Assembly: GCA_029260455.1 (NCBI GenBank) | Contig: JAJDDF010000006.1 | Span: 434,001-498,000, forward strand | DNA: 64,000 bases | Reading direction: 5' to 3' | DNA from: Phycisphaerales bacterium | Lineage (GTDB): Bacteria; Planctomycetota; Phycisphaerae; Phycisphaerales; UBA1924 | Part shown: positions 42,760 through 51,860 of the stretch, piece after piece | Layout of the letters: each line of letters starts with the position of its first letter | How positions within the stretch are numbered: position 1 is the stretch's first letter | Notes under the pieces: generated by a model | What the model was told of the DNA's origin: nothing | What the model saw: only the letters and a program-made list of their open reading frames with translations | The model's database searches: none | Translations under genes and position numbers: made by a program

Positions 42760-43878
42760 ATGCGATACGCAATGATCATGGCGGGGGGTGCCGGCACGCG
42801 GCTGTGGCCCATGAGCCGCGCAGGTCAGCCCAAGCAGTTGGTGCCGTTCATTGCGCGGGGCGATGAGCGCGTGTCTCTCTTGCGCATCGCGGCGGATCGG
42901 CTCGAAGGCCTAGTGCCGACGAGTCAGCGTCTTATTTGCACTGGTGAAGTGCATCGTGAGGCGATCAAGGCGGGGATTCCAGGATGCACCGACGAACAGA
43001 TTCTTGGTGAGCCTGAGGGGCGCGACACGGCCAATGCAGTCGGGTTCGCAGCGGCGGTGCTGCACGCACAAGACCCCGATGCGATATTTGCAGTATTGAC
43101 GGCGGATCATCTGATTACGCCGGAAGATGAGTTTCGCAAGCTCATCGCGATGGGCTTTGATCTCGTTGAAAAAGACCCGAATCGCCTTGTGACATTTTCG
43201 ATCAAGCCGACATATGCAGCAACAGGGTTTGGCTATGTTGAGCGTTCAACGCCAATTGCGGGCGATACATTTGGCGGACTTGCCTACAGCGTCGAACGAT
43301 TTGTTGAAAAACCATCACTTGAGCGCGCTCAGGCCTATGTTGAAAGCGGTGCGTTCGGGTGGAACAGCGGCATGTTTGTGTGGAAGGCAGCGACGATTCT
43401 GGATTGCCTGCGCCGGTACAAGCCCGAGAGTTATGCGGGGCTAAAGCGCATCGGAGATGCATGGCTCACGCCGCAGCGCGAGGAAGTGCTGCGCGAAGTG
43501 TATCCGGCGCTCCCCAAGATCAGTATTGATTACGCGGTGATGGAGCCCGCGTCGCGCGAACAAAAGCGTGCCAAAGGCGAGAGCGTCAAGGTGTGCACGG
43601 TGATCATGGACCTGTCATGGCTTGATGTCGGGTCATGGCCAAGTTACGGCGAGACCCTTGAAGCCGATGTGCAGGGCAATCGTGTGTCAGGTGGTGCGGT
43701 GATTCACAAGGGTGCAAAGAATCTTGTGGTCAATGATGAAGCGGAACATCTCGTGGCGCTCGTTGGGTGTGAGGATTTGATCGTTATCCATACGCCGCGG
43801 GCGACGCTTGTCATGCCTGCGGACAAGGCTCAGGAATTGAAGGCGTTGCACGCAGATTTGCCGCCCGAGTTGCGTTGA
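42760..43878 (+). CDS. manC: Mannose-1-phosphate guanylyltransferase
   Basis: 372 aa from the ATG at 42760 (GGGAG eight bases upstream). Nucleotidyltransferase signature GGAGTRLWPMSRAGQPKQ at residues 9-26, then LTADHLI, VERFVEKPSLE, GAFGWNSGMFVWKA and the core LSWLDVGSWPSYGE. It makes GDP-mannose from GTP and mannose-1-P for polysaccharides and glycans. It is the single-function form, without the C-terminal phosphomannose isomerase cupin. Same strand as the cysteine desulfurase, 24 bases apart. Confidence 0.93.
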   Translation: MRYAMIMAGGAGTRLWPMSRAGQPKQLVPFIARGDERVSLLRIAADRLEGLVPTSQRLICTGEVHREAIKAGIPGCTDEQILGEPEGRDTANAVGFAAAVLHAQDPDAIFAVLTADHLITPEDEFRKLIAMGFDLVEKDPNRLVTFSIKPTYAATGFGYVERSTPIAGDTFGGLAYSVERFVEKPSLERAQAYVESGAFGWNSGMFVWKAATILDCLRRYKPESYAGLKRIGDAWLTPQREEVLREVYPALPKISIDYAVMEPASREQKRAKGESVKVCTVIMDLSWLDVGSWPSYGETLEADVQGNRVSGGAVIHKGAKNLVVNDEAEHLVALVGCEDLIVIHTPRATLVMPADKAQELKALHADLPPELR

Positions 43879-43902
43879 TCATTTTCGGAATAGGATGGTG
43901 GC

Positions 43903-45111
43903 ATGCCGGGCAAGCCCTTTGTGTATCTTGACCATGCAGCAACGAGCTGGCCCAAGGCGCAGGGCGTTGCAGAGGCGATGTCAACATTCCTTGCCCATGA
44001 AGCGGGCAATCCGGGGCGGGGCGGGCACGCGCTGGCGCAAGCGGCGCAGCGGGTGATGGATGAAGCCCGCGCCGGGCTTGCAAAGCTCATCAACGCAGAA
44101 TCACCGGATCGTATGGTGTTGACGTATGGATGTACGGATGCGATCAATCTTGCGATTCATGGCGTGGTGTCGTGTGCGCGCTGTAGCACGGGCAACCCAG
44201 CGGGCGTGGTGATTTCATCGGTCGAGCACAATGCGGTTGGCAGACCCGCTGAAACACACCGATGCGAAGGCACAGCAGAAGTGCGCCTTGCACAATGCGA
44301 TTCGGAAGGATTCGTCACGCCCGAAGCGGTGCTTGAGCAGTGTGATGAACACACATCACTGGTGTGCGTGACGCATTCGAGCAATGTGCTCGGCACAATT
44401 CAGCCTATTGCAGAGATTGGAAAATCGTTGCGATCTCAATTTCCAAACACATTATTTCTTATTGATGCTGCGCAAACGGTTGGTGTGTTGCCCATTGATG
44501 TGCGCGCCATGGGGGTTGATCTCATGGCGATTGGCGTGCACAAAGGGTTGCGCGGCCCGACGGGCATCGGGGCTTTGTATGTTGGGCCTCGCGCGTATCC
44601 AGATGATGGGGAGCCGCGCATCGCGTGTTGTCGGCAGGGCGGGACCGGGGTACTGTCGCGCGATTTGACCATGCCGCCGGGATTGCCAAGTGCCCTTGAA
44701 GCGGGCACGCCCAACACTGTGGGCGCGGCTGGTGTGGTTGCAGCATTGAAGAAAACATCGCTTGGCAGTATCGACGACGAACGGCGGTTGCTCTTTCGTG
44801 TGATCGAACGGTTTCAGAATGATTCACGGGTTACGTTCTTTGGGCCGCGCGATCCGAATCGGAGGACGGCGGTGCTCTCGATGAATATCGATGGGCATGA
44901 TCCGCGCGAGCTTGCGACGCTGCTTGACAGTTCATTTGGTCTTGCCACGCGTGCGGGGCTGTTGTGTTCACCCCTGTGCCATGAATCTATCGGGACGTTT
45001 CCGGATGGTGTATTGCGCATCAGTTTGGGGCCGCAAAGTACCGAGGAAGTAGTTGATGCATTTTGCGATGCACTTGGTGCAGTATTGAGTGCAACTGCGA
45101 CTACTCGTTGA
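43903..45111 (+). CDS. Cysteine desulfurase-like PLP enzyme (class V aminotransferase)
   Basis: 402 aa. Family landmarks: YLDHAATSWPKAQGVAEAM, the GNPGRGGH loop, ISSVEHNAVGRPAE, LVCVTHSSNVLGTIQPI, LIDAAQTVGVLPID, PLP-lysine in AIGVHKGLRGPTGIG, and the catalytic Cys region RAGLLCSPLCHESIG. This matches the NifS/SufS/CsdA superfamily, closest in feel to the small 'cysteine desulfurase family' proteins that act on sulfur or selenium transfer. No suf or isc scaffold gene is adjacent. Its 3' end overlaps the convergent mlaD-like gene by 11 bases. Confidence 0.92.
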   Translation: MPGKPFVYLDHAATSWPKAQGVAEAMSTFLAHEAGNPGRGGHALAQAAQRVMDEARAGLAKLINAESPDRMVLTYGCTDAINLAIHGVVSCARCSTGNPAGVVISSVEHNAVGRPAETHRCEGTAEVRLAQCDSEGFVTPEAVLEQCDEHTSLVCVTHSSNVLGTIQPIAEIGKSLRSQFPNTLFLIDAAQTVGVLPIDVRAMGVDLMAIGVHKGLRGPTGIGALYVGPRAYPDDGEPRIACCRQGGTGVLSRDLTMPPGLPSALEAGTPNTVGAAGVVAALKKTSLGSIDDERRLLFRVIERFQNDSRVTFFGPRDPNRRTAVLSMNIDGHDPRELATLLDSSFGLATRAGLLCSPLCHESIGTFPDGVLRISLGPQSTEEVVDAFCDALGAVLSATATTR

Positions 45112-46393
45112 TCAATTGATCAAGCAGCGACTGTTCTGCTTCGCGATAGCGATTGAATGCAGCATCAAGTGATTCGATGAGCAAAGTAACGTGCGCTTGA
45201 TTGGCAGTGCTTGCATCATCGCCAGTGCATGAATCCAGAATATTCTGGAGCGATTCACTTGTGAAGCGCAGGTCGCCCACTGCGCCCGCAAAGAGCCGCG
45301 CCGAGTCATACAGCAGTTCATACTCCAGTTCGCGGTCGTTTGGGCGATAGACGAGGCGCCATGGTGATCGGCGAATTTCTGCGGCCATTGTGCGCAGTTG
45401 ATCAGAGGCAAGGCGCGCATTTGCCATGACTGCTCGAATATTGGGCTGTTGCTCAATGAATGTGCCATCGGCGCGTTCAAGGATGCCTTGCGCATCACCA
45501 ACGGTGGTGCGGGCATCATCAAGCAGGGCAATGGCGCGGTCGGCAAGTTCGGTGTTGAGGCGATCGAGAAATACCTTGGCATCTTTGGATCCGACTGCGA
45601 GACTCTCAGAGGCATCACGCGCATTGGTGAGCGTGATTTTCATATCCGAGCGATTTTCTTCGATGACTGAGCGCGTCTCAGAGACGAGGCTCGCGAACTC
45701 TTGCAATCGTTTTTCGAAGCTCACTGAAATGCCAGGGCCGTGCGATGTGGTTTGCTCAATATTGGCCGTGGCAGCATCGATGCGATCGAGCCATGTCTGG
45801 AATCGGTCATCGGTTTCACCGACCATGTCCATGAGGCGAGGCGTGAGCTCATCGCGTGTCATGCCCATGGTGTCATTGAACCGGCTTGCGCCTTCGGCGG
45901 CATCGGCAAGGAAATTGCGCACATGGCCGCGCTCTTCATCACCAAAACCGGCAGATGCAAGGAAGCCGGGTGGCGCAAGGCGACCCGGGATAATATCGCG
46001 CGGCGTGAGGGGTGAGCCATCGCCCAGCTCTGTGAAGTTGATCGTGCCGCCAGTACCAAGCAATGGGAGTTCGAGTGATGCAATGGCACCTTGGCGCAAT
46101 GGAATTTTCTTCGACACCGCCATACGAACTTCAATTGCAAGCAGTTCACCATTTTCGATGATGTGCCTGACGGATTTCACGGCGCCGACCGACAGGCCGC
46201 CCACGGCGACCTGCGAGCCTGTGGCAAGCCCGCCCACGCCGGTCTCGACGGGGAAGCGCACGGTGTAGGTTGCTTTGCCGAGCGCATCGAGGGAACTCCC
46301 GATCACGATAACAATCACTACGCCCGCGAAGATCGCGAGAAGCACAAACATGCCAGCGAGAAAGTTGTTGCGTCGTGCGCGCGGGGTGGCCAT
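45101..46393 (-). CDS. MlaD-family MCE protein (lipid transport)
   Basis: 430 aa. N-terminal cytoplasmic basic tail, one TM (FLAGMFVLLAIFAGVVIVIVIG), then the MCE domain (about 40-125; YTVRFPVETGVGGLATGSQV, VGAVKSVRHI, LELPLLGTGGTINF). The remaining ~300 residues are helical and likely extend the MCE barrel into a tube, as in PqiB/YebT-type proteins. It is 45 bases after the mlaF-like ATPase on the same strand. It should move phospholipids across the periplasm; the permease MlaE is not in view. Confidence 0.88.
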   Translation of the reverse strand: MATPRARRNNFLAGMFVLLAIFAGVVIVIVIGSSLDALGKATYTVRFPVETGVGGLATGSQVAVGGLSVGAVKSVRHIIENGELLAIEVRMAVSKKIPLRQGAIASLELPLLGTGGTINFTELGDGSPLTPRDIIPGRLAPPGFLASAGFGDEERGHVRNFLADAAEGASRFNDTMGMTRDELTPRLMDMVGETDDRFQTWLDRIDAATANIEQTTSHGPGISVSFEKRLQEFASLVSETRSVIEENRSDMKITLTNARDASESLAVGSKDAKVFLDRLNTELADRAIALLDDARTTVGDAQGILERADGTFIEQQPNIRAVMANARLASDQLRTMAAEIRRSPWRLVYRPNDRELEYELLYDSARLFAGAVGDLRFTSESLQNILDSCTGDDASTANQAHVTLLIESLDAAFNRYREAEQSLLDQLINE

Positions 46394-46438
46394 ACGGAGA
46401 ATGATCCTATCTGTTCGTGGAGGAATGCGGGTTGAGCA

Positions 46439-47440
46439 TCACATGGGCACCTTCGTGTCGGTCATCGGTTCGGTGGGATCCGGCTCATCGGGGGCATCAA
46501 CTCGGGCTTCTGCATTGGCAGATCGTGTGGTCTGAAGTGAGGGGGTCTGAATGAAGGCGGGCACATCATTTTCTGGCAGGCCGAGCAGATCGCGCTCATA
46601 GTCGTCGGCGGTTCGGCGGGCAGAAAGCGGGCCTTCAGCGTCACCGCGCAGGAACTGGCGAATGAGCTGCTGTTCTTCTGAGAACGATCCACGTTGGTCT
46701 TCGGGTGCATCGCGCAACTGTTCGAAGAATGCGCGATCGTCGACGACGAGCATGCGCCCGCGATCAAGCATTGCCATGCGGTCAGCGATAGTGAAGGCGC
46801 TGTCCATCTCGTGTGTGACCACCACACTGGTCACACCAAGTTGGCGGGTCAGGGCAATGATGAGCTGGTCAATTTCGGCGCTGGTCACAGGATCGAGCCC
46901 CGCGGAGGGCTCGTCGTAGAAAAGAATGCGCGGATCAAGTGAAAGCGCTCGCGCTAATCCGGCACGTTTTTTCATGCCCCCAGAAATTTGCGATGGCAAT
47001 TTGTGAGCATGCTCGCGCAGTCCCACAAGTTCGAGCTTGATCTTCACTTGAATAGCAATGATTTCAGGATCAAGATCGGTGTGTTCCATGAGTGGCAGTG
47101 CAACATTTTGTGCAACGGTCATGCTGTTGAAGAGTGCGCCTGATTGAAACAGGATGCCAAAGCGCTTGCGTGTTTCATTGAGTTCGTGATCGTTCATGGC
47201 GCAGATATTCTGGCCAAACAGTTCAACGATACCAACATCTGGCTGGATGGAGCCGATCATGTGCCGCAAGAGTGTGCTTTTGCCCGAGCCGGACCCGCCC
47301 ATGATGACCATTGTTTCGCCCGGATAGACATCGAGATTGATGCCATTGAGCACGGTCTGATCGCCGAAGCGTTTGACGATGTTGCGCACACGCACGGTGG
47401 GCTGGCCGCGATCCTTTTCATGATCAGGCGAATCACTCAT
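46439..47440 (-). CDS. MlaF-like ABC transporter ATPase
   Basis: 333 aa. Nucleotide-binding domain with Walker A GGSGSGKST, Q-loop GILFQSGALFNSMTV, the MlaF-type signature QISGGMKKRAGLARALS, Walker B ILFYDEPSAGLDP and switch His in VVVTHEMDSAF. The C-terminal ~80 residues are an acidic, Pro-rich tail (DAPDEPDPTEP) with no known function. It is followed by the MCE protein. Upstream is radA, so the usual MlaE permease is missing from this operon. Confidence 0.9.
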   Translation of the reverse strand: MSDSPDHEKDRGQPTVRVRNIVKRFGDQTVLNGINLDVYPGETMVIMGGSGSGKSTLLRHMIGSIQPDVGIVELFGQNICAMNDHELNETRKRFGILFQSGALFNSMTVAQNVALPLMEHTDLDPEIIAIQVKIKLELVGLREHAHKLPSQISGGMKKRAGLARALSLDPRILFYDEPSAGLDPVTSAEIDQLIIALTRQLGVTSVVVTHEMDSAFTIADRMAMLDRGRMLVVDDRAFFEQLRDAPEDQRGSFSEEQQLIRQFLRGDAEGPLSARRTADDYERDLLGLPENDVPAFIQTPSLQTTRSANAEARVDAPDEPDPTEPMTDTKVPM

Positions 47441-47456
47441 TGGCGGTCAATGTACG

Positions 47457-48953
47457 TCACTTGTGCGCAGAGTGGGCGGCTTGGATATTTGGCTTGGCTT
47501 CGATGCCGCCTGAGACGGGAGATGTGATTTGCGTGAGTGTTGTCATTGCGTCGCCGATGGTCGAGATAGCAGTGATCTCTAATTTCACTTTTGGAAGCAC
47601 GCCGCACTGTTTGGGCACAAGCAGATGTTTATACCCAAGCCGGGCAGCCTCTCGGCATCTGGATTCCATCTGGGTCACAGCGCGCACTTCGCCGCCAAGG
47701 CCAACTTCGCCAACTGCTGCGGTCGCTGCGGGCAGGGCGCGTCCCAAGTGGGCGCCTGCGATGGCCAGCGCAAGGGCCAGATCAGCAGCGGGCTCTGCGA
47801 TGCGCACCCCGCCGACGGCGCTTGCAAACACATCGCGGTCGTACAGCGAAAGTCCGGCGCGCTCTTCGAGCACCGCGATCAACATTGCAAGGCGCGACGC
47901 ATCGAGGCCCGAGCTTTTTCGTTTGACGGAACCGGGAAAGCCGGTTGCGGTGAGCGCCTGCAATTCGACCAAAATGCACCGTGTGCCCGTGACTGTGGGC
48001 GTGACGGCAGAACCGGGGCGGGGCGCTTCGCCCAGCGCTGCAGCGGCAACAGAAGCGCCGTCTGGCACTTCGATGAGGCCGCGCTGTTCCATCGCAAAGA
48101 GGCCAATTTCCAGTGTCGTGCCAAAGCGGTTTTTAATAGCGCGCACTATCCGGTGGGCGTGATAGCGATCGCCCTCGAATGACAGCACAACATCTACAAG
48201 ATGTTCCAGCATCTTGGGGCCTGCCAGTGCGCCCTCCTTGGTGACATGCCCGATGAGAATGACACTCATGCCGCTCGCCTTGGCTAGGTACACAAGCTCG
48301 GTGCAGCAGCGGCGCAACTGGGCAACACTGCCCGGCGAAGCATCAAGGTCAGATTTATAAATCATCTGGATCGAATCAATGACGAGCACCTCGGGGCGCA
48401 CCTGCCCAGCTTGTTCAACGATGCGCGCGAGGTTGGTATCTGCAAGGACAAAGAGTTCCTCTGCATCTGCCCCATCTGTGCCAACCTGCAAGCGCTCTGC
48501 GCGCAGGCGCACCTGTTCGCATGATTCCTCGCTGGTGACATAGAGTGTGCGATGATGTGTCCGCGAGAGTGACCCCAGAGCCTGAAGGGCGAGTGTGGAT
48601 TTGCCGATGCCCGGATCGCCCCCGAGTAGTACAACCGAGCCGGGGACGATGCCCCCGCCCAACACGCGATCGAGTTCATCGACGCCCGTCACCAGTCGCG
48701 CTACCGGGCCATCGTTTGCCCCTGCCTGTGCAATAGGCAGCGCGGTTGGCGTCTGCGCTGTTCCCGCCGGGCCATCTTCGATGCCGTGGTGCCATTCTCG
48801 CGCCAGCCCGCGGTGCGGGTCTTTCGCTGTCGAGGCATCGGTCGAGACGGCTTCGAGTGTGTCCCATTCGCCGCACGCCGAGCATTTGCCCATCCATTTG
48901 GGTGACATGGTGCCGCATGACGAACAGGCGTATCCGAGTCGTTTCTTTGTCAC
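47457..48953 (-). CDS. radA: DNA repair protein RadA
   Basis: 498 aa from the GTG at 48953, which places the zinc finger at Cys10/13/24/27 (ACSSCG, KCSACG); the frame to 48986 adds unlikely residues. RecA-like ATPase core with Walker A GGDPGIGKST, the RadA-specific AIKNRFG motif, and a C-terminal Lon-protease-like domain (ASAVGGVRIAEPAADLALALA, then GEVGLGGEVRAV). It promotes branch migration in recombination. Its stop lies 16 bases before the mlaF-like start. Confidence 0.95.
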   Translation of the reverse strand: MTKKRLGYACSSCGTMSPKWMGKCSACGEWDTLEAVSTDASTAKDPHRGLAREWHHGIEDGPAGTAQTPTALPIAQAGANDGPVARLVTGVDELDRVLGGGIVPGSVVLLGGDPGIGKSTLALQALGSLSRTHHRTLYVTSEESCEQVRLRAERLQVGTDGADAEELFVLADTNLARIVEQAGQVRPEVLVIDSIQMIYKSDLDASPGSVAQLRRCCTELVYLAKASGMSVILIGHVTKEGALAGPKMLEHLVDVVLSFEGDRYHAHRIVRAIKNRFGTTLEIGLFAMEQRGLIEVPDGASVAAAALGEAPRPGSAVTPTVTGTRCILVELQALTATGFPGSVKRKSSGLDASRLAMLIAVLEERAGLSLYDRDVFASAVGGVRIAEPAADLALALAIAGAHLGRALPAATAAVGEVGLGGEVRAVTQMESRCREAARLGYKHLLVPKQCGVLPKVKLEITAISTIGDAMTTLTQITSPVSGGIEAKPNIQAAHSAHK

Positions 48954-49170
48954 GGTGTGAGGATAGCTCGGCCTGAAGCACCGCACACGATTTCACAAAA
49001 ATTTCCTGCAAAGGGTGTGCAATGGCTGATCGCGCACATCGTTGAGCCGCGTGCCTGCGTGAAGGGGAACGTTGCAGCAGGCGGTAATGCCGAGCAGAAC
49101 CAGACAGTGTGCGAGGGTGCGCCGCGATGGTGTCTCCTTGGGCTGTCACATTTGATGAAGGAATACGACC

Positions 49171-49662
49171 ATGACAAGGCTTCTCTTGCGTTCCACCATT
49201 CTCGCGATGGTGCTCAATGTGTTTGCTGTTGCGCCTGCGATGGCGGGCGAGGCGGAAAATCTTGCGGGTGAGGCGATCATGAAGATCGTCCAAGTTACCG
49301 AGGCATCCACCCGCCTCGTGCACAGGCAGACTGTTTTTGGTACCCATCGTCTGGCCGCGGCAGATGAAAACGGTGCGCCTGATGCACTGCTTGTGCATTT
49401 GGCAAGGGACTCGGCACAGAATGTCACCAGAGTTTCGCATCGCAGCGCACACATTGTTCATGCGATTGGCACGCATGCGATTATGATGCTGCAAGAGGCG
49501 GGGGCCGATCCGATATTGATCGCTCAAGTGCAGGCGGTGCATAACCATGCGATCGAGCGGATTCGGGGAAATGCTCAACGGGCACGCAGTGCTATTGCAG
49601 AAGCGCTGGAAGCAGCGATCAGCGATGGCGGCGCTTTGAGCGCGACCGCACCCGTCCGGTGA
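49171..49662 (+). CDS. Small exported helical protein
   Basis: 163 aa, with AAGGA seven to eight bases before the ATG. Signal peptide about residues 1-25 (ends AMAGE). The mature part is Ala/His-rich and helical (LVHLARDSAQNVTRVSHRS, HAIERIRGNAQRARSAIAE), with ten or so His residues scattered along it. No family recognised. It has its own terminator and is divergent from radA. Confidence 0.7.
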   Translation: MTRLLLRSTILAMVLNVFAVAPAMAGEAENLAGEAIMKIVQVTEASTRLVHRQTVFGTHRLAAADENGAPDALLVHLARDSAQNVTRVSHRSAHIVHAIGTHAIMMLQEAGADPILIAQVQAVHNHAIERIRGNAQRARSAIAEALEAAISDGGALSATAPVR

Positions 49663-49697
49663 GCACACGCAACACATGAGGCGTACCGGAGCCAAGC

Positions 49698-49725
49698 GAG
49701 GCGGGGTGCGCCTCTGTGCTTTTTT
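49698..49725 (+). terminator. Rho-independent terminator of the small exported protein gene
   Basis: GAGGCG/CGCCTC stem (49698-49703 and 49709-49714), then TGTGC and six Ts (49720-49725). A longer outer pairing AGCACA/TGTGCT is possible. It overlaps the 3' end of the convergent nuoG gene by two bases. Confidence 0.75.
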
Positions 49726-51487
49726 ACAGTTCCACCATCGCCATGTCAGCTTCAAAGGGCTGGCGTTCATCGAGTTCAACAGTTGGCAAATGCACCTCAT
49801 CGCGCAGGGGCGCGAGCGCAGGGCACTGCTCGGGGGCGTGCTGGCGAACTGCTGACGCATTGAAGAGTTCGCCGATGGGCGAGGCCACTTCCATAGCGCC
49901 TGGCACTTGGCCCGGCATGGCATCGGGATACATCATCACCGTGCGCGCTCGGCGTGCGAAGAGAACAGTTGCGGGCTCGTTGGCTTCAAGGAGGGCGGAC
50001 ACGTCAAGGCCGATTTGCCCTTCACATTTAGAAAGGCCGATGGTCGGGATCGCTGCTTCAAAGGCCTGCAGGCGATGGCTTGCATTCTCAAATGTGCCCG
50101 CTTTTTCAGTCCATGTCGCTGCGGGCAGGAACACATCCACCGCGTCATCATGCAGTGCATTTGGAAGCGTATCGATCAACACACAGAAGCGGTTGCGGCA
50201 GGCATTCACCAGTTCTGGTGTGGTCCACGCCGATGGATAGTTGCCAGTGAGGATCACGCCATCAAGATCATTGAGCGCCTTAGGCAGCGCGGCAAAGTCA
50301 ATGATGGTGTCGAGGTTGTGTTGCGAAGCGACCGCATTGAGTACGCGTTGCACGCCGCGGGCGTTGGGGGTTTTTTCGGCGCGAATGGTGTACCCGCCGG
50401 GGAAGGTTTTGTCATTGCCCGATGTCGGCACGGGGCCAAGGGCGAAGGTGACTGCGCCGCCCGGGCCCGCGAGTTCAACAGCGGCCTGAGCAAGGCAATA
50501 CGCGTCTTCACAGGTGAGCATGGGTGAGACCATGAGCGCAAAGCGCCTGCCGCGCAGTGCATTGAGAACATCATCCAGTGCCTTTGCCTCTTCGCATGTG
50601 GTGAGCCCGGTCATGCCGCGCCGCATGGGGGTGGTGATGCGCGATTCATCATGCACGAATGCATGGCTGTAGCGGATTTCATCAGAAATCCACCACTGGT
50701 TGACTTCCATATTCGTGCGCGGTGTGATGCGATACACCTGCCCGCGATTGTGTTCAATAGAGATATTGTCACCTGAGGCGGTGATGCCATCAATGGAAGG
50801 CGTTGAGCGCAAGTACCACACACGCTGGGTAAAGAGGAAGTCTTTGTCGAGGAGCGCACCCACGGGGCACAAGTCGATGACATTTGCACTGAGTTCGTTG
50901 TCGAGTGCTTTGCCGGGGAAAATATCGATCTGTTCCTCATTGCCACGGCCCTGCACGATCAATTCGCTCGTTCCTGTGACCTCGCGGCAGAAGCGCACAC
51001 AGCGTGTACACATGATGCATCGGTCGGCGTAGAGATAGACATGCGGGCCAAGGTTTTTCTTGGGCTGCTTGATCTTTGTTTCCTGAAAGCGAGAAACGCC
51101 GCGGCCGTAGTCGTATGAATAATCCTGCAACGAACACTCGCCAGCCTGATCGCACACCGGGCAGTCCAAGGGGTGATTGATGAGCAGGTATTCCATCACC
51201 GCCTTCTGGTTGGCGATGGACTTGGGCGAGGTGGTGTAGACGATCTGATCTTCGCCCGCAGGGGTTTGACAGGTCGGCACAAGCTTGGGCATGGGCTCGA
51301 TCTTGCCCTCGTTGCGCGGGTTTGGTGCCCAGACCTCAGCGAGGCAGATCCGGCAACTGGCGACGATGGACAGCCCATCGTGATAGCAATACTGCGGAAT
51401 GGTGATGCCGTGGGCATTGGCCACCTGCAGGATGGTCTGACCCTTTTCGAACTCGCAGATTGTGCCGTCGATGGTAAGCGTGGGCAT
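49724..51487 (-). CDS. nuoG: NADH-quinone oxidoreductase subunit G
   Basis: 587 aa. N-terminal 2Fe-2S ferredoxin domain (YCYHDGLSIVASCRICLAEV), then the His-containing 4Fe-4S motif (HPLDCPVCDQAGECSLQDYS), a 2x4Fe-4S segment (CIMCTRCVRFCREV, then CPVGALL) and a molybdopterin-oxidoreductase-like body. It is shorter than E. coli NuoG (about 908 aa), as in many bacteria. It is alone here, about 29 kb from nuoD and 35 kb from nuoF. A tail-to-tail neighbour lies downstream and the RAYT unit upstream. Confidence 0.96.
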   Translation of the reverse strand: MPTLTIDGTICEFEKGQTILQVANAHGITIPQYCYHDGLSIVASCRICLAEVWAPNPRNEGKIEPMPKLVPTCQTPAGEDQIVYTTSPKSIANQKAVMEYLLINHPLDCPVCDQAGECSLQDYSYDYGRGVSRFQETKIKQPKKNLGPHVYLYADRCIMCTRCVRFCREVTGTSELIVQGRGNEEQIDIFPGKALDNELSANVIDLCPVGALLDKDFLFTQRVWYLRSTPSIDGITASGDNISIEHNRGQVYRITPRTNMEVNQWWISDEIRYSHAFVHDESRITTPMRRGMTGLTTCEEAKALDDVLNALRGRRFALMVSPMLTCEDAYCLAQAAVELAGPGGAVTFALGPVPTSGNDKTFPGGYTIRAEKTPNARGVQRVLNAVASQHNLDTIIDFAALPKALNDLDGVILTGNYPSAWTTPELVNACRNRFCVLIDTLPNALHDDAVDVFLPAATWTEKAGTFENASHRLQAFEAAIPTIGLSKCEGQIGLDVSALLEANEPATVLFARRARTVMMYPDAMPGQVPGAMEVASPIGELFNASAVRQHAPEQCPALAPLRDEVHLPTVELDERQPFEADMAMVEL

Positions 51488-51735
51488 GGGACGGGCATGA
51501 TAGCGGGGTGGGGGGAGGCACTACCCATACGCGTCACCGAGGGGCGCCCATCATCAGGGAGATCCGGGCCATTTTTGTGTGAAGCAGCCCGAATTGCGAT
51601 TTTTCATCAATTGCGCGTGACTCGGGCGTGGATTTCTCGTTTATAGAAGTGAGGGATGCGAGCGGATTCGGGTTCGCACCCACTCACGAAACTCAGGGCT
51701 TCTCACCCATCGATTTTTCTTCGATCCGACCCAGT

Positions 51736-51780
51736 CTCTCTTCCTCCACCTGCGCGCTCCGAAAGGGGCTCGCAGTGTTT
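51736..51780 (+). repeat. Structured repeat, copy 5 (isolated)
   Basis: 45 bp with the same plan as the array at 38.9-39.2 kb: CTCTCTTCCTCC, stem CTGCG/CGCAG, an inner CTCC-GAAA-GGGG hairpin, and a GTGTTT end. The stem sequence is entirely different from copies 1-4, but position, length and flanks match. It ends 17 bases before the left REP of the RAYT unit. Confidence 0.7.
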
Positions 51781-51797
51781 TTGACGCGCTGCACCAT

Positions 51798-51836
51798 GAC
51801 GCGGGTGACGAGACGATCGTGTCGAGTCGCGCGGTT
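51798..51836. repeat. Left REP-like element of the RAYT unit
   Basis: GACGCGGGTGACGAGACG, five-base centre, GTCGAGTCGCGCGGTT. It recurs inverted at 52387-52428. Its core can fold as GAC-GA-GAC / GTC-GA-GTC with tandem G-A mismatches, the imperfect-hairpin style of REP elements. Confidence 0.8.
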
Positions 51837-51860
51837 CTTCTGCCTCTTACACTCTTCTCC

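Larger units (their letters stand above)
51488..51860. other. 373-bp divergent region with structured repeat and REP element
   Basis: Lies between the nuoG start (-) and the RAYT start (+). It should contain the nuoG promoter. It holds the fifth structured repeat (51736-51780) and the left REP-like element (51798-51836). Other open frames here are short and lack support. Confidence 0.65.
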
